Assembly (NCBI RefSeq): GCF_017114985.1
Contig: NZ_JABXKP010000070.1
Coordinates: 1-64,000, forward strand
DNA from: Nostoc sp. JL33
Lineage (GTDB): Bacteria; Cyanobacteriota; Cyanobacteriia; Cyanobacteriales; Nostocaceae
DNA: 64,000 bases
Reading direction: 5' to 3'
Shown here: positions 55,157 to 64,000 of the stretch, one piece after another
Position numbering within the stretch: the first letter of the stretch is position 1
How the letters are laid out: each line of letters opens with the position of its first letter
The notes under the pieces: generated by a model
Databases searched by the model: none
What the model was told of the DNA's origin: nothing
The model's input: only the letters and a program-made list of their open reading frames with translations
Program-made: the position numbers and the translations under genes

Positions 55157-55981
55157 ATGAACGTTGCAATCATTGGTTGTGGTTATGTTGGTTATAAAGT
55201 TGCTCAATATTGGAAGCAAAAGATGGGTTTTGTTGTCAGTGCAACCACAACTTCCCCTGAGCGTATCCCGGCACTAGAATCAGTATCCCAAAGAGTTGTA
55301 GTTACCCGTGGGAATGACCTAGATAGTCTAAAATCAGTTTTGCAGAATCAAGATGTTGTACTTTTGAGTGTTGGTGCAAAAGGTGGGGAAGTTTATGAAG
55401 AAACTTATCTACAAACTGCCCAAAGTTTAGTTTCATCCTTGCAGCAGATTAAGAGTGTGAAACAATTAATATACACAGGCAGTTATGCAGTGTATGGTGA
55501 CAGAAATGGTGTATGGGTAGATGAAGAAACACCGCTTGCACCCGCTAATTTAAATGCACAAATTCTCCGAAAAACAGAGGATGTGTTGCTATCAGCATCT
55601 AGCGAAAATCTCCGTGTTTGTATCTTCCGCTTAGGAGGGATTTATGGGGCTGGCAGGGAACTGTTGAAAATATTTAGCAGATATTCTGGTGCAACCCGTC
55701 CTGGCAATGGCGAGGATATCACAAATTGGATTCATTTGGATGATATTGTTGGTGCGATAGAGTTTGCCCGTCACCGTCGTTTGCAAGGGATTTACAATCT
55801 GGTAGATGATGCACATCTCACTAGCCGAGACTTGCTAGAGTGCCTATTTGAAAAACATAATTTACCCAAAGTTAAATGGGATACTTCTATCAAGAGTACC
55901 CGCCCATATAATGCTTGGGTGTCGAATGAAAAGCTTAAAGAGGCTGGATACCAGTTAATTCATCCACAGATGATTTTTTAG
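55157..55981 (+). CDS. NAD(P)-dependent sugar epimerase/dehydratase family (SDR)
   Basis: 274 residues. The Rossmann glycine motif is VAIIGCGYVGYKVAQYW, of the GxGxxG form rather than the usual GxxGxxG. LIYTGSYAVYGDRNGVWVDE carries the catalytic Ser/Thr and the first Tyr of an extended SDR, but the normal YxxxK is replaced by a shorter region (ILRKTEDVLLSAS). IFRLGGIYGAGRELLKIF and NWIHLDDIVGAIEFAR are typical. The group includes YeeZ-like proteins. Catalysis is uncertain because YxxxK is not clear. Monocistronic. Confidence 0.88.
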   Translation: MNVAIIGCGYVGYKVAQYWKQKMGFVVSATTTSPERIPALESVSQRVVVTRGNDLDSLKSVLQNQDVVLLSVGAKGGEVYEETYLQTAQSLVSSLQQIKSVKQLIYTGSYAVYGDRNGVWVDEETPLAPANLNAQILRKTEDVLLSASSENLRVCIFRLGGIYGAGRELLKIFSRYSGATRPGNGEDITNWIHLDDIVGAIEFARHRRLQGIYNLVDDAHLTSRDLLECLFEKHNLPKVKWDTSIKSTRPYNAWVSNEKLKEAGYQLIHPQMIF

Positions 55982-56027
55982 CAAGTATTAAAAACTAGAA
56001 ATTATGCAACCATTTGCTGTAGCTAAG

Positions 56028-56083
56028 TGGGGAGTGGGGAGTGGGGAGTGGGGAGTGGGGAGTGGGGAGTGGGGAGTGGGGAG
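56028..56083. repeat. eight-unit GGGGAGT heptamer array
   Basis: Exact tandem GGGGAGT units between the convergent epimerase and thrB genes. The same heptamer is found inside the phosphate-transporter gene at 18346. Confidence 0.97.
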
Positions 56084-56118
56084 TTAAAAATTTTTCCCCT
56101 GCTCCTGTCCCTTATCTT

Positions 56119-57036
56119 CTAGCTTTTTGCGCCTTGGGTATCGAGAGAAAGCGATCGCACCGAGGCTGTAATTCCTTCTTCTTGCCAAGCAGCTAACATC
56201 GCCGCCTCTACAGCCTCTGAGTGTAATTTATCCGCCAAAGCTAACAGTGTCGGACCGGCACCACTAATCACCATACCATAAGCACCAGCACTAACAGCTG
56301 CGATGTTGACAGCATCATAACCAGGGATTAAACCTTTGCGATAAGGCTGATGCAATCTATCTTGCAAAGCTGTCTTTAACCATTGTCCGTTACCAGTTTC
56401 CAGTCCACGCAACAATAATCCCAAATGTGCGGTATTGAAAATCGCATCCGCGCGACTAACCTGAGTTGGAAGAACGCCCCGCGCTTGGTGGGTGGAAAGT
56501 TCAAAATCAGGAATAGCCACAACTGGTACAACATCTTCATGCCAGGGAACATCACAAATTTCCCAAGCTGCACCACTGGTAGCAGCAAGACGACATCCTC
56601 CCAACAAAGCTGGAACTACATTATCAGGATGTCCTTCCATTGCGATCGCTAACTCCATCACCTGCGCCTGAGAAAGAGGCGCATCCTCAAGTTGATTAGC
56701 AGCAACCAACCCACCTACAATTGCTGTCGCCGAACTACCCAAACCCCTCGCCAACGGGACACCTAACTTAATCTCTATTTTCACAGTCGGCGGCGTCTGC
56801 TGTATATGTTGATAGAACTTGACAAAGGCTTGGTAGAGGAGATTGCTTTCATCAGTTTGGACTCGTTCAGCTTCCGTACCAGTGACATGAATTATTAGCC
56901 CACCCTCTTCTAGACGAGTGAACTTGAACTCGTTGTACAGTTTTAATGCTGCACCGATGCAATCAAAACCAGGCCCCAAATTCGCAGTTGTGGCGGGAAC
57001 AGTAACAGTGATAGCAGAAACAACAGACATTGGCAA
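56119..57036 (-). CDS. thrB: homoserine kinase
   Basis: 305 residues of the GHMP kinase family. The N-terminus is [20 protein letters not shown], then the phosphate loop [20 protein letters not shown], then the C-terminal [17 protein letters not shown]. It phosphorylates L-homoserine in threonine synthesis. Length is normal. Starts at 57036 or, two codons later, 57030. It is monocistronic here; thrC and hom are not in the window. The GGGGAGT array lies about 35 bp after its stop. Confidence 0.97.
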   Translation of the reverse strand: MPMSVVSAITVTVPATTANLGPGFDCIGAALKLYNEFKFTRLEEGGLIIHVTGTEAERVQTDESNLLYQAFVKFYQHIQQTPPTVKIEIKLGVPLARGLGSSATAIVGGLVAANQLEDAPLSQAQVMELAIAMEGHPDNVVPALLGGCRLAATSGAAWEICDVPWHEDVVPVVAIPDFELSTHQARGVLPTQVSRADAIFNTAHLGLLLRGLETGNGQWLKTALQDRLHQPYRKGLIPGYDAVNIAAVSAGAYGMVISGAGPTLLALADKLHSEAVEAAMLAAWQEEGITASVRSLSLDTQGAKS

Positions 57037-57291
57037 AACTCACTAATCATCAACAAGCATCCCATGTAAAGGGTTGATTTGATCATGAATTATGTAATTG
57101 TCTGTAAGTCGAAAATTATTTTTCATACTGTAATCAGCAACGCCGTAATTACGAATTACGTTAGCGACGCGCTTTCTCGTGTCCACGTAGAAAGAGCGTC
57201 CGACAAGCTACGCTTTTAGCGTCTGTCTGCGACACGCTATTCGCGTTCGTAGAGAGCGTCATTATCAATTACGAATTACTTTGACTTACCC
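57037..57291. repeat. spacer with palindromic dispersed repeat
   Basis: 57130-57285 is built of repeat wording: AATTACGAATTACG at both sides and AGCGTCTGTCTGCGACACGC, GTTCGTAGAGAGCG between. No gene. Confidence 0.6.
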
Positions 57292-57591
57292 TCAATCTGC
57301 ATCCAGTTTATCCAATAGTCTTTTTCCATGAATCACTGCTGCAATAGTTAAAGTTTCATCCTGAATTCGATAGATGATTCGATAGCTATATACAAACTTT
57401 TCCCTAATAGTATCATTGCCAAACTCTGGTACTATTCGACCTGAAAAAGGAAAGTTGCTCAAGTGACGAGTTACATCGATTATCCTCTGAACTACTGCCG
57501 CAGCATAAGCAGTCGAGTCACGAGATATGTATGTGGCAATATCTTCTACATCTTCTAGTGCTTTAGGAGACCAAACTACTTGATAAGCCAT
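57292..57591 (-). CDS. ParE/RelE-family toxin
   Basis: 99 residues. The helical hairpin KALEDVEDIATYISRDSTAY is followed by NFPFSGRIVPEFGNDTIREK, the turn that leads into VYSYRIIYRIQDETLTIAAV and IHGKRLL. This is the ParE subgroup, whose members poison gyrase; others act as RelE. The start overlaps the antitoxin end by 16 bp, showing an operon. Complete. Confidence 0.9.
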   Translation of the reverse strand: MAYQVVWSPKALEDVEDIATYISRDSTAYAAAVVQRIIDVTRHLSNFPFSGRIVPEFGNDTIREKFVYSYRIIYRIQDETLTIAAVIHGKRLLDKLDAD

Positions 57592-57764
57592 TTGCTCAAA
57601 CGTTCTTCAACTTCCTCTTGTGCGATCGCTCCTTCTGTGTCGGCTACTTCTAATCCACGACTAACTTTCTCAATTACATACAGATGGTATTGAATATCTT
57701 CGATTGAGCAATCATCTGGCAATTGGTTCAGCAGAGATTGAACTTTTTCTTTTGTGGTATTCAT
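57576..57764 (-). CDS. antitoxin partner of the ParE-type toxin
   Basis: 62 residues, acidic: KVQSLLNQLPDDCSIEDIQY, then HLYVIEKVSRGLEVADTEGA, then IAQEEVEERLSKWLIK. This is the common small antitoxin type next to cyanobacterial ParE toxins; the C-terminal helix wraps the toxin. It overlaps the toxin gene by 16 bp. The ATG at 57764 is the only fitting start. Confidence 0.85.
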   Translation of the reverse strand: MNTTKEKVQSLLNQLPDDCSIEDIQYHLYVIEKVSRGLEVADTEGAIAQEEVEERLSKWLIK

Positions 57765-57853
57765 AGCCTGATTTTTAGTTCATTAATAAAGCAACTGAAC
57801 GCTCTGGTCGGTTGTAGAGTCCGTGATTAACATTAATATAACTCCAATGTGGC

Positions 57854-57887
57854 ATTGATAGCCTATCCATCATGATAAGCTATCAAT
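57854..57887. terminator. inverted repeat 3' of ndhD
   Basis: ATTGATAGC (57854-57862) and GCTATCAAT (57879-57887) form a 9-bp stem with a 16-base loop, about 85 bp after the ndhD stop and before the antitoxin start. Terminator or operator; weakly supported. Confidence 0.35.
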
Positions 57888-57969
57888 ACTCTGTTCTTCC
57901 TCTGAAAGATACCTAGAAGTTCTCGAAGTTAGCGATCGCTCTTTTCGACAAGTCTATTGGTCAAAAAAC

Positions 57970-59658
57970 TTACTTCAAAGTTCCCAAAACGGGCGCTACC
58001 TCAACCTCGGAAATTTGTGGAACCAAGAATCCCTTCGCATAAATCTGGGGATTTGTTTGCGAAACTATGGCATAAGACTGGCGAAGATTAGCATTGACTG
58101 CGACAGTCTTCACGTCGTACATCTGCATCGCCATTTTGGGATAGAAACCAATACCAATAATCAACACCAGAAAACAGGCAGCGATAAACACCTCACGCGG
58201 TCTAGCATCGTCGTAGACTGCCTCTTCTGGCACGAAGCAGTCTGTACCAAAACAAACTGTTCCGTCATCTTCTTGATTTTCCAAGCCTGCATTATCAATG
58301 TCGCAGATGAGTGCTCCACCGTCACCATAAAATACCTCTCGCAGCATGGAAAGTAGATAGATAGGTGTGAGGATGACTCCAACTGCGGCGAGAAAAACCG
58401 TGACGGTGCAGAAAGTCGAACTGTAAACGTCACTGCTTGTCAGACCAACAAATACCGATAGTTCGCCAGGAAAGCCGCTCATACCCGGAAGTGCCAGGGA
58501 TGCCATCGCGGAGATTGTAAACAGGGCAAAGACTTTGGGCATGGCTTGACCAACACCGCCCATATCTTTCATTACCATTGTGTGGGTGCGATCATAAGTA
58601 ACACCTGCTAAAAAGAACAGCACCGATGCAATCAAACCATGCGAAATCATCTGCAACATCGCGCCGTTGATTCCCAAATCAGTGAAGGACGCAATCCCAA
58701 GCAGGACAAACCCCATGTGAGAAATCGACGAATAAGCTAAACGCCGCTTCATATTTGTCTGAGCAAAGGAGTTCAATGCACCATAGATAATATTCACAAC
58801 ACCCAGAATCGCTAAAACCGGCGCAAAGTAAATGTGTGCATCGGGAAGCAACTCAAGATTCAGGCGAATCAGCCCGTATCCGCCCATCTTCAGCAATACA
58901 CCAGCCAAAATCATCGACACAGGAGAAGATGCTTCGCCGTGAGCATCAGGCAACCAGGTATGCATTGGGAAAACAGCAAGCTTGACACCAAATGCAATCA
59001 ACAACCCTGCATAAAGTAGCAGTTGTAGACCAAGGGGATATTCTTTCCTGGCGAGGGCGGTTATATCAAATGTCATATCACCGCCGCCGTATAGCCCCAT
59101 TGCTAGGGCTGCCACCAAAATAAATATAGAAGCTGCTGCGGTATACAACAAAAATTTCGTAGCCGCATACCGACGCCTTTGCCCACCCCAAATGCAGACT
59201 AGTAGGTAGACGGGAATCAACTCTACTTCCCACATAATGAAAAATAGGAGCAAGTCTTTGGCAACGAACACCCCTACCTGTGCGGAATACAGCACCAGCA
59301 TCAAAAAATAAAAGAGGCGGGGTCGGTGATCAACTTGCCAAGCCGAAAACATCGAGAGTGTGGTGACAAATCCTGCTAGAAGCACAAAGGGAACTGAAAG
59401 TCCATCGACTGATACCGCCCAGTTCAAACCTAACTGAGGCACCCAAGCATAACTCTCTACGAGCTGAAAACTAGCACTACTGGCATCGTAATGCTTCCAA
59501 AACGCGTAGCACATTAAAGCAAAGTCTGCGATACCTACACCAAGTGCATACCACCGCACGCGCTTGCCATCTTTATCAGGTAGCACAGGGATGAGCAGGG
59601 AAGCAACGAGTGGCAGCAAGACAATCGCGGTAAGCCAGGGAAATTGATCCGCTATCAT
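57970..59658 (-). CDS. ndhD: NAD(P)H-quinone oxidoreductase chain 4 (NdhD)
   Basis: 562 residues with about fourteen membrane spans. Family signatures: [20 protein letters not shown] (the conserved Glu and Trp), [20 protein letters not shown] (Lys, His) and [20 protein letters not shown]. The antiporter-like subunit of the thylakoid NDH-1 complex pumps protons in respiration and cyclic electron flow; NdhD variants also form the CO2-uptake complexes. It is not next to ndhF, so it is probably one of the stand-alone respiratory copies (D1/D2), but I cannot assign which. The last 100 residues contain a Cys/acidic insertion ([20 protein letters not shown]). Confidence 0.96.
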   Translation of the reverse strand: MIADQFPWLTAIVLLPLVASLLIPVLPDKDGKRVRWYALGVGIADFALMCYAFWKHYDASSASFQLVESYAWVPQLGLNWAVSVDGLSVPFVLLAGFVTTLSMFSAWQVDHRPRLFYFLMLVLYSAQVGVFVAKDLLLFFIMWEVELIPVYLLVCIWGGQRRRYAATKFLLYTAAASIFILVAALAMGLYGGGDMTFDITALARKEYPLGLQLLLYAGLLIAFGVKLAVFPMHTWLPDAHGEASSPVSMILAGVLLKMGGYGLIRLNLELLPDAHIYFAPVLAILGVVNIIYGALNSFAQTNMKRRLAYSSISHMGFVLLGIASFTDLGINGAMLQMISHGLIASVLFFLAGVTYDRTHTMVMKDMGGVGQAMPKVFALFTISAMASLALPGMSGFPGELSVFVGLTSSDVYSSTFCTVTVFLAAVGVILTPIYLLSMLREVFYGDGGALICDIDNAGLENQEDDGTVCFGTDCFVPEEAVYDDARPREVFIAACFLVLIIGIGFYPKMAMQMYDVKTVAVNANLRQSYAIVSQTNPQIYAKGFLVPQISEVEVAPVLGTLK

Positions 59659-59825
59659 GTATATGAGGAAAAATACTTATTTGTCAATTATGTCATTCTA
59701 CTAAACTTTGTAACAAATTCTTCATAAATATTTTTTCCAGTTAACCGCTTTTGGGGACTGGGGACTGGGGAAGAAAGATTATCGCCTGGTCTTGTGTACG
59801 CACTTGATGATGGCTATTTAGTTGC

Positions 59826-60545
59826 TCACGGTACTAATCCAGCCCGCAAAGCACGGACAGCAGCCTGTGTACGGTCAGCAACACAGAGTTTATTTAGAAT
59901 ACCTCGAACATGAGTTTTTACAGTACCGACTGTTAGATAAAGCCTTTTAGCAATTTCTGCATTGTCACACCCAGCGACAATCAACTCTAAAACATCCATC
60001 TCCCGATGAGTTAAAGGATAGCTGACTATACTTTTCTCAACATCTGGGTCAATACCTTCAATCAAGACTCTTTTTCCAGCTGCGCCTCTGCTACCATCGG
60101 GGAAATCTTGACGTATTTGCTGTAGTACAAGGTCTGCGATCGCTGGATCGATCCATGATGCACCTGCATAGGTCGTTCGCACAGCCTCAACTAGTCTTTC
60201 AGTTTCGATATCCTTCATGCAATAAGAATCTGCACCTGCTGCAAATGCTGCTAAAACTGCCTGTTCGCTATTTTGCATGGTTAAAATCAGCAGCTTTGTT
60301 GTATAATCTTCATTCTCTGCTTGATATTGCCTAAATGTGCGTGTTAGCTCAATACCATCCATGTCAGGCAAACCAATGTCAATAGTAGCAACATCAGGCT
60401 TGAGAGTTTTCAGAAGCTTGATGCCATCGGCTGCATTGGCTGCTTCACCAACAATGTTTAACTCTGGCTGGGTTTGCAAGGCAGCCCGTAAGCCGATTCT
60501 CGTAAGGTTGTGATCTTCAATCACGAGGATCTTGATTTCACTCAT
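59826..60545 (-). CDS. NarL/FixJ-type response regulator
   Basis: 239 residues. Receiver domain: acidic pair in LVIEDHNLTRIGLRAALQ, phosphoacceptor Asp in VATIDIGLPDMDGIEL, then LLILTMQNSE (Thr) and ADSYCMKDIE (Lys). The C-terminal LuxR HTH is LTHREMDVLELIVAGCDNAE, then IAKRLYLTVGTVKTHVRGIL. A 40-residue linker with basic GKRVLIEG separates them. A DNA-binding transcription factor switched by phosphorylation. It is divergent from the receiver-kinase gene at 61228, about 680 bp away, which could be its partner; this is inferred from position only. Confidence 0.95.
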   Translation of the reverse strand: MSEIKILVIEDHNLTRIGLRAALQTQPELNIVGEAANAADGIKLLKTLKPDVATIDIGLPDMDGIELTRTFRQYQAENEDYTTKLLILTMQNSEQAVLAAFAAGADSYCMKDIETERLVEAVRTTYAGASWIDPAIADLVLQQIRQDFPDGSRGAAGKRVLIEGIDPDVEKSIVSYPLTHREMDVLELIVAGCDNAEIAKRLYLTVGTVKTHVRGILNKLCVADRTQAAVRALRAGLVP

Positions 60546-60813
60546 AGTTGCTTAATTTTACTGTTATCTATCTAAAGTACAGATTAAAATAATCTCGTTC
60601 TTCTATTCGGAATTTTATACAAAAAGCAATGCGTTTGGTATTATTCCCCTAAATTCATCTACCATTGGACATAAATAACCTGATCTCGGAAGTTTTTCTA
60701 AAGCAATTTCGATATAACAATCAATATAATTCAATCAAAAACCTGAGAATAGATGTTTTATGGTAAACAATTTTTCATTAGACATCTGAATATTTATTTG
60801 AATCATATCTGTC
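60546..60813. other. upstream region of the NarL-type regulator
   Basis: About 270 AT-rich bases with no frame; probably promoter. I see no certain boxes. Confidence 0.35.
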
Positions 60814-61029
60814 GTCGGGGCACAGCAATGCTCATTGGTGTCAACTTAAGCTAAAACTCCTTTTCAAACCTCGTTAAGAGCCGAATGGCTGGAAATGCAC
60901 CTGATTGTGGTGCCGCCCCCCATTATCCATTAAGAGTCTGAGACTTCTTTTCGAGACAATCTTTAAATGCTCCTTCTAGACTAACTTTCACGTTAAGTTT
61001 ACACGTATGAGCTTTTTCTGTGCCCCTAC
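60814..61029. mobile_element. 216-bp MITE with about 40-bp imperfect inverted ends
   Basis: Left GTCGGGGCACAGCAATGCTC, then ATTGGTGTCAACTTAAG. The reverse complement of the right end gives GTAGGGGCACAGAAAAAGCT, then CATACGTGTAAACTTAA. There is no internal frame. Related ends are at 14452-14493 and near 34084. Confidence 0.75.
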
Positions 61030-61227
61030 TGCGTAGTCTATTTAACTAAAAATAGCTGTTATTATCAATTCGTACATTAAATAAATAAAGCAACAGTATA
61101 ATTACTTAAAAAGAAAAATATTTAATTCAGGAAACTTTAAACCCTTAATAATCTCAGCACTAGTCAAATAAGCTATTACTAGATTTGCTAGGGATAGCCA
61201 AGCACTTCTTTTTTTTATTTAGTAGCC
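61030..61227. promoter_or_regulatory. upstream region of the receiver-kinase gene
   Basis: About 200 very AT-rich bases before ATG 61228. TTTTTTATTTAG runs into the start, with no recognisable ribosome site. Promoter boxes not certain. Confidence 0.3.
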
Positions 61228-62322
61228 ATGTCTTTAACTAAAACTGTCAAAAAAGATAAAATTCTCGTTGTTGATGATGTTTTTGACAATTTACTGGTCT
61301 TAGAAGCAGTCCTAGAAGATAAGGACTATGAGATTAACTTGGTGGAAGATAGTAAAATTGCTCTGGCTATGGTTGAGGAGTCACCGCCAGACTTAATTCT
61401 CTTAGATGTGATGATGCCGGAGATCGATGGCTATGAATTTACTCGACGCGTCCGACAGAATCAGGCGTTGCCATTTATCCCTATTCTACTGCTCACGGCT
61501 CACTATGAGTCTAGCGTTGTTGAAGGACTCGATGCTGGTGCAGATGATTTTATTCGTAAACCATTCGATCCTGATGAACTACATGCACGAGTGCGATCGC
61601 TCCTGCGCCTCAAGCATAGTATCGACGAACGAGATCAGATGGCTAACCTGCGGGCAGATTTTGTCTCTCGTTTTACTCACGATTTACGTATACCCCTGGT
61701 AGCCTCCAACCGCGTATTAAAATTATTGCTGGAAGGCAGGTTTTGCGAAGTTTCGCCACAATTGCAAGAAATAATTGATACCATGATTGGCAGTAATCAA
61801 GACCTGCTGGAAATGGTAAATACCTTGCTAGAAGTTTATCGTCATGAAGCGGGCTGTAAAACTTTAAAAATTTCTCCCTGCAATATTCAAGAATTAGTTA
61901 GTGAAGTTTCCCAAGAATTAACTCCCTTAGCTGAAGAAAAAGGATTAGCTGTAAACCTTGATAAAAGTGAAACTGCAAGCACCGTCATGGGCGATCGCGT
62001 AGAACTGCGGCGAGTTTTTACAAATATCATCGGCAATGCCATCAAGTTTACAGATAAAGGTTCTGTATATATTCACTGTTATCATACTCCGGTAGCTGTG
62101 GCTATTGATATCCAAGATACAGGGCCAGGAATTTCTAAACAAGATCAGGCAATATTATTCGAGCGATTTCGCCAAGGTAAACACCAGCGTTCTGGTAGTG
62201 GTTTGGGACTATATCTATCTCGCTACATTATCGAAGCACATCAAGGCACAATCGATGTCACATCTGAACCAGGGCAGGGTAGTACATTCACTATCCGTCT
62301 ACCTGTAGCTGGCGAAAACTAA
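61228..62322 (+). CDS. receiver-histidine kinase hybrid protein
   Basis: 364 residues. An N-terminal receiver (LVVDDVFDNLLVLEAVLED, phosphoacceptor in LILLDVMMPEIDGYEF, TAHYESS, RKPFDPDE) is followed directly by a kinase: H box RADFVSRFTHDLRIPLVASN, N box RVFTNIIGNAIKFTDKGSV, G1 DTGPGISKQD, G2 SGSGLGLYLSRYIIE. No membrane span or sensor domain, so the input comes by phosphorylation of the receiver. Such receiver-first kinases relay signals in cyanobacterial phosphorelays. It is divergent from the NarL-type regulator. Confidence 0.94.
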   Translation: MSLTKTVKKDKILVVDDVFDNLLVLEAVLEDKDYEINLVEDSKIALAMVEESPPDLILLDVMMPEIDGYEFTRRVRQNQALPFIPILLLTAHYESSVVEGLDAGADDFIRKPFDPDELHARVRSLLRLKHSIDERDQMANLRADFVSRFTHDLRIPLVASNRVLKLLLEGRFCEVSPQLQEIIDTMIGSNQDLLEMVNTLLEVYRHEAGCKTLKISPCNIQELVSEVSQELTPLAEEKGLAVNLDKSETASTVMGDRVELRRVFTNIIGNAIKFTDKGSVYIHCYHTPVAVAIDIQDTGPGISKQDQAILFERFRQGKHQRSGSGLGLYLSRYIIEAHQGTIDVTSEPGQGSTFTIRLPVAGEN

Positions 62323-62773
62323 AAAGTAGGCAGACAAAAAATTATTGGTATGGTGCTGCCCTTACAAACTTTTGTAGATACCTGCTTTTTATGATAAGTA
62401 GGTAAGCACAAACAAACCTAACTATCTAATGAAATACAAAATGTTTGAAACCTCTGCGATTTCTTCTCTACGAGACGCTTTGCTAACGTTTCACTTCTCT
62501 ACGAGACGCTACCGCGAACGTTCTACTTGCAATGACCAAATAATTCATAATTCATAATTCATGATTCATAATTAAAGAATGGGTACAGTAGCCCACACTA
62601 ATTTTTAATGAGCGTGGTCTTAAAGAGCGTGGAGGTTCATTAGCTCAGACTGATAGGGCAGTGCGAAGGAGCCTGCGAACGTCTTTAAATTATGAATTAC
62701 TAATTATTAATTATGAATTACGTTGGTCTAGTTATGAATTTTCCCGCCTACCTACTTAATTAGAATTACTGTG
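62323..62773. repeat. repeat-filled spacer
   Basis: 450 bases. 62461-62521 contains two direct TTCTCTACGAGACGCT units. 62541-62575 is an AATTCAT heptamer run, and 62690-62715 has more AATTA(T/C)GAATTA wording. The motif TTAGCTCAGACTGATAGGGC at 62638 resembles a tRNA D-arm but lacks the rest of a tRNA. No gene. Confidence 0.55.
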
Positions 62774-63565
62774 CTATTTATTCAGCACTAACTTCTTTTT
62801 GTTGTATAAAACAAGTAATCCAAAAAAACCTAATCCTAATAAAGCTGAAGGTTCTGGCACGGAGATGTTTTGTGCTGTGAAGCTGGTTTCATAAGAAATA
62901 GTCAAATTCCCCTTAGATGGAAGTGAGTAGCTAGCCTCAATAGGCTGCTCTAGCCCTTTTTGAGTAATGGGTATGGAAAAAGTGCCATCTAAGTTTTTTG
63001 CTACTACTTGACCAAGATATTCTACTGTAACAGCATCGGTAATTGGTTTACCTTCAGATAATACCTGAACTAGTAAGCTTCCACCTGGAGCAATAGCTAA
63101 AGGGTTTTGTAGAGGTAGAATTTCTAATGGCAAATTGAATGGTTTGGCTAAAGCATCAGACCAATCATAAAAAGCCTTGGTGTATTTGAGGTAATGACCA
63201 ACATTATCATACTTAGGAATGTCCTGTTCTGTGATGCGGAGAGATTCATTATTCGATAATGTGGCAAAATAGCCATTATCAAAAAAACCTTGGATAGCTG
63301 CTACATTTTTACCAGCAGTTAGAGATAAAGCATCTTGTTTTTGATTTAGATCAAAAGGAAGAACTTGTTTGTTAATATCATAAACTATTGCTTGTTTTAA
63401 TCTAGAGATTTCATAAGGTTCTGGGCCATCTTCTGGATGTCCAAACAAAATATCATATTCGCCATTTTTGTAATCAAACCAGACAACATGCGCTGATGCT
63501 GGTTGGATAAAGCATGGCAAAATAGCTGCTGCTATGAGCAGCGTTTTAATTTTTGGCAGAAACAT
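62774..63565 (-). CDS. PEP-CTERM DUF4198-like exported protein
   Basis: About 263 residues from ATG 63565 (MFLPKIKTLLIAAAILPCFI); AGAGGAG lies 6-8 bp before it, so the longer frame from 63622 is unlikely. A signal peptide ends at PASAHVVWFDY. The HVVWFDYKNGEYDILFGHPE start and the Ig-like middle (AIAPGGSLLVQVLSEGKPIT) fit the DUF4198 family, associated with periplasmic metal (Ni/Co) handling. The tail has a PEP-CTERM anchor: VPEPSALLGLGFFGLLVLYN, then KKK. In PEP-CTERM systems the anchor is processed by an exosortase. Metal role is an inference. Confidence 0.85.
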   Translation of the reverse strand: MFLPKIKTLLIAAAILPCFIQPASAHVVWFDYKNGEYDILFGHPEDGPEPYEISRLKQAIVYDINKQVLPFDLNQKQDALSLTAGKNVAAIQGFFDNGYFATLSNNESLRITEQDIPKYDNVGHYLKYTKAFYDWSDALAKPFNLPLEILPLQNPLAIAPGGSLLVQVLSEGKPITDAVTVEYLGQVVAKNLDGTFSIPITQKGLEQPIEASYSLPSKGNLTISYETSFTAQNISVPEPSALLGLGFFGLLVLYNKKKLVLNK

Positions 63566-64000
63566 TCTAACTCCTCTAATTACTTGGTTTAATTTACTAC
63601 TAACGTTTTCAGAAAACCACATTTTTTTTTACAGGGCAATCCCCCTAACAGGGATAAACTTTTAATATTTAGATTTTCTTAAGATTATTTAAATAAGTAA
63701 TAAAGCAGATTTTAGTTTTTATATCTGAATTTTTATACCTAGTTTTTGGCGGAGGGTTTCAACCATCACAAGTTTGGTGGGTAATAGCACAGCTTCAACT
63801 CTTGCAAAGGCCGCGCCAACAAGTCCGCGTCCCTTGCGCTATGCTGCACTAGTAGTACTTGTGATTAATTTATGAGCAGGAACAAATATCCACCTTTATT
63901 TGTAGCTTCTTACTTGTAGGATTTGTGAAGGTATTTATGCGATCGCATTCTAGTACTCAACCAAATACAAACTCCCAATATGTAGACTCTAGGATGCAAG
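63566..64000. other. end of the window, no gene recognised
   Basis: The AT-rich part to 63740 is the likely promoter of the PEP-CTERM gene. 63750-63850 has dispersed-repeat wording (CAAAGGCCGCGCCAACAAGT). Any gene starting near 64000 is cut off. Confidence 0.35.

Noticed and set aside
62632-62690. tRNA-like segment TTAGCTCAGACTGATAGGGC
   Set aside because: Only a D-arm-like motif is visible; no acceptor, anticodon or T-arm pairing could be built.

Overview
The window comes from a filamentous, heterocyst-forming cyanobacterium of the Nostoc/Anabaena type. The strongest evidence is an essentially intact hetR (11943-12842). Supporting evidence is the very frequent HIP1 palindrome GCGATCGC, heptamer short tandem repeats (GGGGAGT, AACTCCT, AATTATG), a cyanobacterial NdhD, a PEP-CTERM protein and CHAT/TPR proteins. 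No rRNA, tRNA or CRISPR array was found. The window is mostly single chromosomal genes separated by long repeat-rich spacers, with few operons.

Layout. 1-6500: a broken CHAT-domain gene, an HNH protein, a small Cys-rich protein that looks like a peptide (RiPP) precursor and whose last 15 codons are duplicated downstream, a filamentous-haemagglutinin exoprotein, a ParE remnant and an unrecognised cyanobacterial gene. 6590-11400: a miniature IS605-type element, moaA, a membrane protein, a cupin, rpsD, and a secreted Cys/Pro-rich protein. 11900-17200: hetR with a 2-kb upstream region almost free of genes, then a coiled-coil/EamA transporter fusion. 17800-25300: PiT phosphate transporter, zinc alcohol dehydrogenase, a PIN/HTH toxin-antitoxin pair, GNAT, DacB-type penicillin-binding protein, a TerB-like acidic protein, and a RelE-type pair. 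25450-30600: a TPR protein that lost most of its CHAT domain at a chimeric junction, a 9-unit HIP1 tandem array, and ilvB with an added zinc ribbon. 30700-37200: MFS transporter, alpha/beta-hydrolase-like protein, a ferrochelatase-family protein with a His8 tail, FMN reductase and ftsH. 37700-47500: a hicBA module between 65-bp direct repeats, a topA paralogue, a two-gene signalling unit (TPR histidine kinase plus receiver-Schlafen/AlbA protein), a phosphoribosyltransferase and a GPH symporter. 47600-54310: gene remnants, rtcA, a TnpB remnant, an alkaline-phosphatase-superfamily protein and a complete IS605-type element (TnpA and TnpB). 54500-64000: a truncated glutathione peroxidase, an SDR epimerase, thrB, a ParDE pair, ndhD, a NarL-type regulator, a receiver-kinase hybrid and a PEP-CTERM DUF4198-like protein.

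How they fit together. Housekeeping genes (rpsD, ftsH, topA, ilvB, thrB, ndhD, moaA) are interleaved with small selfish modules: four toxin-antitoxin loci or remnants besides hicBA, one live and three decayed IS200/IS605 right ends that would each encode a TnpB guide-RNA scaffold, and several MITE-like inverted repeats. The least described pieces are the RiPP-like precursor with its duplicated core, the TPR-kinase/Schlafen-regulator pair, and the hicBA insertion with its long direct repeats. All functions were assigned by reading the sequence; no database search was possible.
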